From: Varanus komodoensis | Taxonomy: Eukaryota > Chordata > Lepidosauria > Squamata > Varanidae | Assembly: GCF_004798865.1 (NCBI RefSeq) | Contig: NW_025336481.1 | Coordinates: 40,519,619 to 40,583,618 of the forward strand | Direction of reading: 5' to 3' | DNA length: 64,000 nucleotides | Part shown: in pieces, positions 56,146-64,000 of the stretch | Layout: the number at the start of each line of letters is the position of its first letter | How positions within the stretch are numbered: the stretch's first letter is position 1 | Translations under genes and position numbers: made by a program | The notes under the pieces: generated by a model | Told to the model about the DNA's origin: nothing | Databases searched by the model: none | What the model saw: the letters and a program-made list of their open reading frames with translations, nothing else

Positions 56146-56774
56146 CGTCTTCAAGAAATGGAGAAGGGATTCAGGGGCGAGATAAAGCAGACGCTATCAT
56201 GCTCTGCAAAACAGTAATTACACATGATACGCCTCCCTTTACCAGGCATTTGCAAAGTGATGACGCTCCGTGCCAAATATGGTCCCCTTTTGTAGCTGGA
56301 AGGGGAAAATATGCAGCAAATCAACCCGAGATCTTCAGAGGCCGCATTGCACATTCTGTGGTTAACAGAAAGTTATCAGGGAATAGCAGGTTAGTGGCCC
56401 GTCTCTCAATGCCTCTGAAACACCCACCCACATGTGGCTGGAGGGGCGGAAACCATGGCAAATTCCAAATGCCCCTTGAAAATATATTAGTCTAAACAGG
56501 TTTTCCATCACGGGTAATGGAGTCTGACACGGCCCAGCTTTATGATTGTCTTTGCTGTGATGCTTCATTATGTATCATTTGATTTTTACTGAATTATCTA
56601 TGCACTTGCATGCTAACTGGTTAGAGATTTTATTTCATTAAGTGGCATGGAAGCATTGAAAACAGATACTAAGGATTAAGTTGATAAATTGCAAGCTGAG
56701 CTGTTTCTTGTGACCACCTAATATGTTTAAATCTCACTGAATCCATAACTGCAAGCATCACCACCACCACCATC
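56146..56774. other. Unique, AT-richer DNA; possible conserved element 56.55-56.75 kb
   Basis: Bases 56550-56750 are repeat-free and AT-rich, with several TAAT/ATTA words. No named feature. Confidence 0.35.
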
Positions 56775-56995
56775 GCTGCTGTTATTATTAGCATGACATT
56801 ATATCCCGCTTTCCTTCCTCTTGCAAGGAACCCAAAGCAGCTTACAAAGTTCTCCTCCTCTCCGTTTTATTTTCACAGCCACAGCCTTGAGAACTAGGAC
56901 AGACCAACCGGTCCGAGGTCACGCAGTGAGCTTCACAGCAGAGTGGAGACTAGAACCCGGTTCTCTGGAGACTCAAGTCCAGCACTGCTGACCGC
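56775..56995 (-). repeat. tRNA-derived MIR-like SINE
   Basis: In reverse, ACATTATATCCCGCTTTCCT and CCAAAGCAGCTTACAAAGTT are the LINE-like tail. TTTATTTTCACAGCCACAGC is the body and GAGACTAGAACCCGGTTCT the box-B region. The head at AAGTCCAGCACTGCTGACCG is diverged. Confidence 0.7.
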
Positions 56996-57115
56996 CCTTT
57001 AAGAAAAGCGCAGCTTAAAATCCAGGAGCCCAAGATGAGCACTGAACCTTTCTACACTGCTGCAGAAATTATATCCTCCCATTCCTTTGCCATACTTCTT
57101 GGGCAAAAATCCCAC

Positions 57116-57168
57116 ACAAATCCCACTTAATGTAGGCCCATTGAAATGAATGGGTCTTACATTGGTGG
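57116..57168. repeat. Short palindromic MITE (family C), central part
   Basis: GTAGGCCCATTGAAATGAAT followed by GGGTCTTAC forms an imperfect hairpin (CCCATT / AATGGG). It recalls the AAGTCCCATTGA...TCAATGGGACTT centre of a squamate MITE. Confidence 0.4.
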
Positions 57169-57224
57169 TGCTGTGAGCCAAGAACCCTCTGCAGCAAAGA
57201 GGTCGTTGCCCCTTCGTGCCTTAT

Positions 57225-57328
57225 ATGGAGCGCTGCCAACTGCGCATGTGCAAGCTGCAGCGTTTTCTGACCTATCATGGAGTGCTGCTAACTGCACATG
57301 TGCAAATCACAGCATCTTCTGACCAATC
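57225..57328. repeat. 52-bp tandem duplication
   Basis: Units at 57225-57276 and 57277-57328 align throughout with eight or nine differences. Each begins ATGGAG and contains GCGCATGTGCAA or GCACATGTGCAA, and the second ends with CTGACCAATC. The first few bases of a third unit (AGGGAGCAATG) may follow. The duplication sits immediately upstream of a CCAAT/TATA arrangement. Confidence 0.9.
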
Positions 57329-57372
57329 AGGGAGCAATGAGTTATCTAGCGATTGCTGGCTGTATAAAGGCT
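57321..57372 (+). promoter_or_regulatory. CCAAT box plus TATA box (LTR-like or Pol II promoter candidate)
   Basis: GACCAATCAGG at about 57321-57331 is a consensus CCAAT box, and GTATAAAGG at about 57361-57369 is a good TATA box about 30-40 bases downstream. Upstream direct repeats resemble the enhancer repeats of retroviral U3 regions, so this may be part of a fossil LTR. No polyadenylation signal or terminal motif was found to confirm it. A host promoter is the alternative. Confidence 0.38.
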
Positions 57373-59699
57373 ATGGCTCTTCCCATTTTCTTTGTCCCCT
57401 TTCGGCATCTGCAAGCTTGCGTTCTGTTTTCCGGATTTTGGAATAGATCTTACCTTGTTTCTCAAGAAACTTCCTGCCTTTGCAAATCATCCCCCCCTTT
57501 TGGGGTGCTCAAGTCCCTTTCATTTCAGGGGGTCTGTTCTAAGCAGGATTTGCATTGGGTTTTACCCGTTGATTCCAAACATGGGAACACAAGGAAGTGC
57601 TTAAGTACCAAGTCAGATTACTGGGAGCATTTCCTTGTTTAGCAATGCTAACTTGAATCCGCAGCACCTCTACAAAGTCTTGGGGGAGTTTTGGAGCCCT
57701 TTCATGGGAGTTTGACCACTGAGCTACAGTTCATCCTTCGCAGCTCCAGCAATTCTGACAGCCGTCAGCTAGACATGCAGCCCTTTAAATGTACAGCTTG
57801 CTAAACAAAGGATTAAACAGTCAAATGTAACTTTAATTAATCCATCTAAGTACTGCCTTTGCTACCACATGATGGAACCACAAGCTAATATGGTAGTATG
57901 ACGGTGGATGACACATTTGCTAAGAGGTCAATATTCTATGAATTTTATTACAAAGGGGGCGGGTGGAAGAGAGAGAAAAACAGGGATGCACGTGGCTTCT
58001 CGTCTAATACGGAGGCAGCTTTGGGTGCCTTGGTGCAGCTTAAGGATAAATTAAGGGATTTAATTTCAATTTCAATTAAATGGTTACATTCTGCCTGGAT
58101 GCCCTAATGCATTAACAGTGCATCTCAACAGTCCCAAAATGGTATACAGCATTTTAAAAATACAGCAATGCAAATATTGATTTAGGAACGCGTTCCTAAG
58201 GTCTGGAAAGTTTGCCAGTTTGTCCCTACATAAAGTAAGGGAAAGGGAAAGCAAACACCCACCATGGTCAGCAGAGCAGAACTGGTGAATGAATAGAAAA
58301 AGGCCGTCATGGATGCTGGCAGGAAAAATCCTTACTAATTATGATAGCTAGCAAAATGCCCATCCCTCTTACAGTGTGTATACATGCGAAAGGAGGGATG
58401 CCACAAGCACGCCAAATGGCAATTTGTTTATTTGGTTTGTTTCTCCATTTGACAGGCTGCATGCCTGGAAAAAGCCCAGCTGCTCAGGGGAAGAAACAGG
58501 CAAGTGGAAGGGAGGTTTGCCGGGGAGAACAGCCGGGCAGGTGCAGGGTTGGGGTTGAGCAAGCCCGACATACTCTGCCTGCAGATTCTCCCCTGCAAAT
58601 GTCTCTTCTCCCCGCCAAGCGCCCCGCACAGGTTCATCGACAGGAAGACTTTTGGAGAGGTGGTGATGCCCATGCCAGTTTTACATGCATTTCCCTCCTG
58701 GCTTTGCATAAGAAAATGAAGAACACCCACAAGGCTTTTATACTGGTTATACTGAGCTGAAAGTGCACACACACTCAAATAAGCATGCGACACACAAGAC
58801 GAACAGCACATTTCTAATTATAACTCTGTTAAATATTACACAAGCCCCACCTTTCATCAAAGGCAGGAACATTGAGAAAGGGGGAGGGAAAATGCTTCTT
58901 TCCGGCTTCAGGATGAGTGTATTAATTAATTCAAATTCTCTCTTTCGAAAAGCTTTCCTTGTGGGGAGTCCTTAATGAGAGGAGCAGCTTTCAGGAGGGC
59001 TGATAAGCGACAAAATATGCAGAGTCAAAAATGTGACTCAGAATCACAGATTAGAGGCCCTATTATATATGCTGCTGCTTCCCTAATCTTGAACAGATTT
59101 GGATTAGCCAACAGGTTGACCTTCCTCTTTGGGTGGACAAGGTTGTCATAACACGGAAAAGAAGCTTGTGCGATCACTCTGAGATGCAATAAAAATGCTG
59201 GGGTTTGAAAATACCTGCTATAATTGCAGGGGGCAGGAGGGCACAGGCATGCACCTGAACACTAGAGTTACACATTTAACACTAGAGCAATTCGTTCCTG
59301 TGTTCAAAGGTCTTTGCATGCTTTACCAGGTGCAATCCTTATACTACAACCCAGCCAGGTAAGCCAGTATCATCATCTGTACTGCAGATGCAGGGACAGA
59401 GGCTGAGACAGAAGGGGATGCCTAAGGCCCTGTAGGACACAATTCTATGGGAATGCCCATCACTCTCCAAACTGAAAGGATGATGGCCATGATGAAGGCT
59501 GCTTCCGCAGTCTTCCAGCCCTGCAAAACAGCTGCATGGCTGCATTCAGGTTCAGAGCAGAAGAGGAGGCAGCTGGGATGCCATCAGGATGCATCTGTTC
59601 GCGCTGGTTCCAGTGTCCCCCAAGCATTCGCCCCTGGACATCCACTAAACCCGTTCTCCAAGGTTGCAAGTGGCCAGCAGAGTTAGCTGGGTAGGAGGG
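57373..59699. other. Mostly unique DNA
   Basis: On the minus strand at about 57735-57715, TGTAGCTCAGTGGTCAAACT resembles a tRNA-SINE head, but its body does not fit. TTAGGAACGCGTTCCTAA at 58182-58199 is a perfect 18-base palindrome. Frames such as 58341-58760 have no motif. No exon recognised. Confidence 0.42.
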
Positions 59700-59895
59700 A
59701 GATCTGAGAACAGATCCCCAGCTCCAGGAGGTTGGAACTGTTTTCCACCCCTAGAGCTGGAAATCAGGACATCTGTATGTCCTTCCAGACACTGCCTAGG
59801 GGCACCAGCCTGCTCTGCATGAGAGTTTATGGGAGAGGTGAGATTCGAACTGAGGACTTCCCAATCCACAGCTCAGACCCATAGCCACTGAGGAT
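59700..59895 (-). repeat. tRNA-derived SINE
   Basis: On the minus strand the order is CTCAGTGGCTATGGGTCTGA, GCTGTGGATTGGGAAGTCC, then CAGTTCGAATCTCACCTCTC with an intact B box, then CCCATAAACTCTCATGCAGA. This is the normal layout of a squamate tRNA-derived SINE. The B box is well kept, and the remainder is diverged. Confidence 0.6.
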
Positions 59896-60305
59896 GTTGA
59901 AGCAGAAAAACAACCCTGGTGGGGATTTTTCCTCCCTTTCTCTTAGTTCCAGAGCGTGAAGGAGAGAGATTGTGACGAAGAAACCTGCCTATTGTGCTGG
60001 AGTGGCTGCAGAATAAAAGGAAGCAAATGTTTCCTTTTACCAGGTCTCGTGGCTCAGCCAATCCAACCCAGTACCAGCCCTTTTCACTGGCAGTGCCAAG
60101 GATTAATCCAGGAAGTCTTGGCATGAAAGTAGAACTGTGGCCCAACATGTAATTAAAATGATGGAATTTAATGCCACAAGATTATGACAGCAAGTACACT
60201 TAGATGCTATTATTATCATCATCGCGACTGCAACCAGTAGCAGTACAAAACTGAAAACAAGATATAGAGTCAAAAAGTCAATGCTTTTATTATGATTAAC
60301 AGTGA
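59896..60305. other. Unique non-coding DNA
   Basis: No recognised feature. Confidence 0.4.
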
Positions 60306-60354
60306 GATCCCATGCATGTCTGCTCAGGAGAAAGCGCCACTGAGCTCCCAGCTC
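60306..60354. repeat. MITE family C, half copy
   Basis: GATCCCATGCATGTCTGCTC with AGGAGAAAGCGCCACTGAGC resembles the arm AATCCTATGCATGTCTACTCAGAAGTAAG of a squamate MITE. Only one arm is visible. Confidence 0.42.
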
Positions 60355-60610
60355 ATTGTACAGAGTTTTGACTACATTCTTCTGGGTTTCTCTGGGTTAT
60401 GCCTCTCTTTCTGACATAAGCAGAGAAAAAGAAAGGGTTGTGCAGCTGGAAAGCCCTGCATCCAGCGCCTGGATTTTATTTTAAGTGATGACATACTCTT
60501 CTCCTCCAGCTCTTTGCCAGAATGCATCAGCCAAGTACATCTTGTCAAAACGAGCAGGAAAAATAAGACAGGGGTTTTAAGCAATTATTTATGCAATGCA
60601 TCCTTTCTGT

Positions 60611-60648
60611 CTTCCGTCCTTCCTTCCTTCCGTCCTTCCTTCCTTTTC
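60611..60648. repeat. (CTTC)n simple repeat
   Basis: Imperfect TTCC/TTCCG tetranucleotides over about 38 bases. Confidence 0.88.
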
Positions 60649-63600
60649 TCAGGCTGCCATTTATTCTTCTGTCAAGGCACCTGTGCTTTTGACATTGACA
60701 TACCAATCAGAAATTCAACCAGGGGCATTCCCTAATGCTGTATCCATGTTTCTATCCCAGGAAAAGCCTGCTCCCTCCGTTTTTTTTAATGCTCAAGGGC
60801 TCTGCCTGCAACCCTAAAGTGTCAACACAAAGAATATTGTGTAGATGTACATGTAGTGTCTGTGTTTGCAATTATTTTAATCCCCCCACCCCACACACGC
60901 ACAGATTTGAGTAGGGTAGCTCACAACCACATCACAGATGGTCTACAACTCCTAAGCTAGCACTCTCTTCTGCAAAATTAATTCTATACAGCTGGAAAAA
61001 CCAAACTTATGTTCAATTAGTGGACTGGTTATTGCTACTCTGTTTGCACAGCCCATAGGGGAACGGGGGTGGGTCTAATCCTGTTAGATGCTGTGTTGTT
61101 CTGCAGAGATAAACCAGCCTTGCAAATAAGCACGCAACTGTACCGCAAAACCAATTGCTGGCTTGCTAGGGCAGAGCCGATCATGGAAGAGGGAGTTTCA
61201 TTCTGTCTTCCATGCTGGGTGCAGAGGAGACACAGAGTGTTCCATCCACCTGTAAGTAATTCTGTGCACGTGTCTCCACCTAGTTCCTGCTCAGGTATGG
61301 CCAGAAGGCTGCAGTTACCTGGCAATGGCAAGTTAAAGTAGAAGTGGCTCACTCCAAACTGACATGGTCTCCTTCCTCCATCCACCATCAAAAAAAAAAA
61401 AAAAGCACTGATGTGCTTTAGGATCTAACTAATTTTGTTAAGTTAGCCTGAATTTGCACTCTTACATTAAAAAAAGAAGTTCATTGCTGGTTTGGTGCAA
61501 ATACGGCATTCTTGGCCAGAATCAGAGATCCCGCATCTACAAATGAAAAATGGCAAAGATATACAGATAGTTAAAAGTGATGCATGTGGAACTGTGAAAC
61601 TGTATATTCCCATATATTTGGTATTGGAGAGGTAAATGTGAAAACACAAGGACTTCTTGGAAGTCCCTTTGCAAAATTAAAGCACCCCTGGATGTCTGGA
61701 TTGGAAATCACAATTTTATTTCTAAAACGTAATATCCTTAAAACAGATGCCTGCATCTCTGGAAGTCATTAAGTCCTGGGGAGGGGGGGAGGGGATCTTC
61801 TCTGCAGTCCTTGACTATATTCTATCCATGACCAATTCTGACCTTATGGATACAAGAGAGACCGGGTTACTATTTGGTTTCATAAGCTCTGTTCACTTAC
61901 AGCCTTACACAAGTCTTTCACAATCAAGTGGAAGCTGTGAACTCAGTTATAATTAGTCTGTTATGAAAACCTAATTTGCAGAACTACAGGTATACAGATT
62001 TGATTTTTTTGCATTCCGGCAACAGTTTATTCTGTTCGTTTAACCCCACAGATATAATGTTAAGCGTACAATATTGCTGCATTCCAAAGAGCAGTGCCAT
62101 GCCAAAATCTCACCCTCTCCAGCAAAGCCTGAAAAAGCGATACTGCTGCCGCGATCCCAATCCATTCCCATCTGCTAGCGCAAGCCTTGTGAACCACCGT
62201 CAAACATGAGTGGAGCCCCGCAAAGAAGTCTGACCAGCATGGGACTAGAAAGAAAGAGTTACAAACTTGGTAAGAATTTATCTTCCCCTCCTTTAGCTGA
62301 AGGCAGAAGCAGAGAAACTGAGATCAGCTCATCTCCTCAACCAAGAACATACAAGAACATTCCCCGAGAACATTCAAGCTCAGGATGCCAGAAAGAAATA
62401 GTGTGAGAATTTTGGAATACGCTGCTTCCTCATCAACAAACTTTCCTAGATGCAGAAAACTAGCATGCCACAGGGAAGAGACTATGTGATTGTTACCAGT
62501 GTGCAGCTTATTGTGTGCTGAGAGTTTGGGTTTCATTATGGGAGCACAACTCAAATGTTCAGCTCTCCTCACCTGCATCCTTAAAGGTATAATCCAGGTA
62601 AAGCATTTCCTCGTAGTGATATTCATGTATCGCCATCAACACGCTTCACATGCACAAAACAGCTCCTTATTCCACGCGGCTTACAACTTAAAGTTCAACA
62701 CAGGGGAGAAAACTGGGAAGCAAGAGGCAGAAGTAATCAGGAGAGAAATATGCTTTTAATTCAGGGAGAGGGTAGTCAGCGTTTAATAACAATTGGCATA
62801 AGCATCATAGCCCTGTGTGCCAAACATTTTATTGAAAAGATGTGCTTTGATTTTGCTCAGTGTGTAAACCGGCTCCCACAGGTTCAAGCCCTGCAACTAC
62901 AGAGCATGTGAATTGGCTCTACATCACAACAGCCTATACAAAGCGACTTCTTTCCACTTGCTGAAGGTTTTGGTCACACAACCAAGTCCAACCCTGGAAT
63001 GCTGATGTCATTCAAAGGAGAGAGAATTTAGCAATTGGCTCACGGCTGTGCTATCAAAGGGAAAACATGAAACACGAATGGAACTGCAGCAGACAGCCTT
63101 CACTTCAAAGCAAGAAGCATCAAAGCTTCCCCTCCTGTCATGGGCTCCCGCATTTGACAGGCGCATCCGCTCCTCGCCAGGCAAACCTGCACTCTGCACG
63201 GACAGAGTGCCCGGACTGAACGACCAGGAGAGCAGCTGCTGGTGAAGCGCTTTGACACGCTGCGGCCCAAAGAGCCCTCCGCTCGCTCCACCCCAGTGTG
63301 GATTTGGCAGACAGTCATTAAGTGGGCAATAAATTCATCCTTGCTTTTGCTCGAACCCGTTCATGACAGCGAGAATTGTACTCTGGAGTGCATGAAGAAT
63401 CCTGTTTGGAGAACACCCAGCCTTCCGAGGATATAAAAGCCCAATAACTGAACAAAGAGGGCAGCAGATACTTAGTCATTTTTTGATAGACAGACGAGTC
63501 CTTTGTGCACTGACCTGTGCCGTTTTCATGCCCGCACACTGAATGCCTTTGAGCCTCTTTCCTGCTGGGCACGAACCCCCTTGACATACATTTCCCTGCA

Positions 63601-64000
63601 TCAGCCAGATCTCTAAGCTGACCACCCGTGTGGGGCTCAGGAGCCACACGTGGGCCTAGGATTTCAGTGAGTGCAAAATGGGCTGAACCGATACACCTGG
63701 GCTGAACCATTTTTGGCAGGGGTGCTTGTCACTGAAGGCTTCTTCATAGGAAAAATGTCCTTTCCATTAGAAAATACGGGGGAACGAAGCATGAACTGGG
63801 AGTGTTATGGGAAAAGCTCTTTTCCTCTCCGACAGACTTAAATGAGAACTTAGAAACACAATCCTTTTCTTAGAGTTTATCCAGTTTTAATACAGTAGAA
63901 ATCCAAGTGGTGATCTGCTTGAGATGCGGAAGAAGCATCTGCCCATCTGAAGAGCTGAATCCAAATTGAAACTTCCCCTCCTTCTCTCCCTTTCAGAAAA
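60649..64000. other. Unique non-coding DNA to the window end
   Basis: A15 run at 61390-61404. A TATA-like word GATATAAAAGCCC lies near 63429, but no other promoter part is convincing. 63160-63300 has a modest CpG cluster. Frames of up to 130 codons (63318-63710 minus) have no motif. No transposable element was recognised. Confidence 0.4.

Noticed and set aside
57670-57735. Minus-strand TAGCTCAGTGGTCAAAC, possible tRNA gene or SINE head
   Set aside because: No B box and no cloverleaf could be drawn, and the body does not match a SINE.
62860-62935. GGTTCAAGCCCTGC, B-box-like word
   Set aside because: No A box at the right distance. A single word of this length occurs by chance.
63425-63480. 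GATATAAAAGCCC, TATA-like promoter
   Set aside because: No CCAAT or other promoter part, no start-codon context and no downstream gene, so it could be chance.
1-64000. CRISPR arrays, bacterial genes, operons, riboswitches
   Set aside because: No regularly spaced identical repeats and no prokaryotic gene structure. The repeat content is vertebrate.

Overview
This window looks like non-coding nuclear DNA from a squamate reptile, most likely a lizard. No host protein-coding exon could be supported: every open frame is short, and the readable ones belong to retrotransposons. The organism call rests on the repeats. There are several 3' ends of the BovB (RTE clade) LINE, two tRNA-derived Sauria-type SINEs that share the BovB 3' tail, CR1 and L2-clade LINEs, a short L1 3' end, two SINEs with 5S-rRNA-derived heads, and palindromic MITEs. 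This mixture is typical of lizard genomes. The species and the host locus cannot be named from the sequence alone; the window could be intergenic or lie inside a long intron.

Layout. From 1 to 4.8 kb: a palindromic MITE half, a fossil LTR-element 3' part on the minus strand (about 1.7-2.54 kb) and a second MITE. From 4.8 to 9.5 kb: a MITE, a tRNA-derived SINE, a 250-bp segment of unknown family, an internally deleted CR1 on the minus strand (RT joined to the ORF1 SGNH-esterase part), a CR1 3' end on the plus strand, and a pair of about 210-bp direct repeats on either side of it. From 11.3 to 12.7 kb: a CR1 tip and a complete non-autonomous hAT element with 8-bp target duplications. From 14 to 19 kb: a 5S-derived SINE, a minus-strand BovB tail, a tandemly duplicated MITE, two plus-strand BovB tails with the second copy of the unknown segment between them, and two MIR-like SINEs. 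From 20 to 27 kb: mostly unique DNA with MITEs, an L2-like tip and microsatellites. From 27.8 to 31.7 kb: an L2 LINE, an LTR-like fossil promoter and degraded SINE/LINE pieces. From 33.8 to 38.2 kb: BovB and an old L2. From 38.9 to 39.3 kb: a CpG-bearing segment with E2F-like and RFX-like sites. From 41.5 to 49.6 kb: L2 tips, MIR-like SINEs, an L1 insertion with a 17-bp target duplication, the second 5S-derived SINE and a 39-bp tandem duplication. From 51.1 to 52.0 kb: a BovB LINE split by a Sauria SINE with a perfect 10-bp target duplication. From 55.2 to 56.1 kb: an L2 tip split by another Sauria SINE, then a CR1-like piece. The last 8 kb hold a MIR-like SINE, a tandem repeat next to a CCAAT/TATA promoter-like motif, another SINE and unique DNA.

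There are no operons or pathways to describe. The relationships here are parasitic: Sauria SINEs borrow the BovB machinery through a shared 3' tail and here sit inside a BovB and inside an L2, while the MITEs depend on absent transposases. The best candidate for something undescribed is the segment found at 18215-18466 and, inverted, at 5121-5385. It is well conserved between the copies, belongs to no family I recognise, and in one copy is fused to a BovB 3' tail. Calls rest on motif and consensus recognition from memory; no database search was run, and edges of old repeats are approximate.
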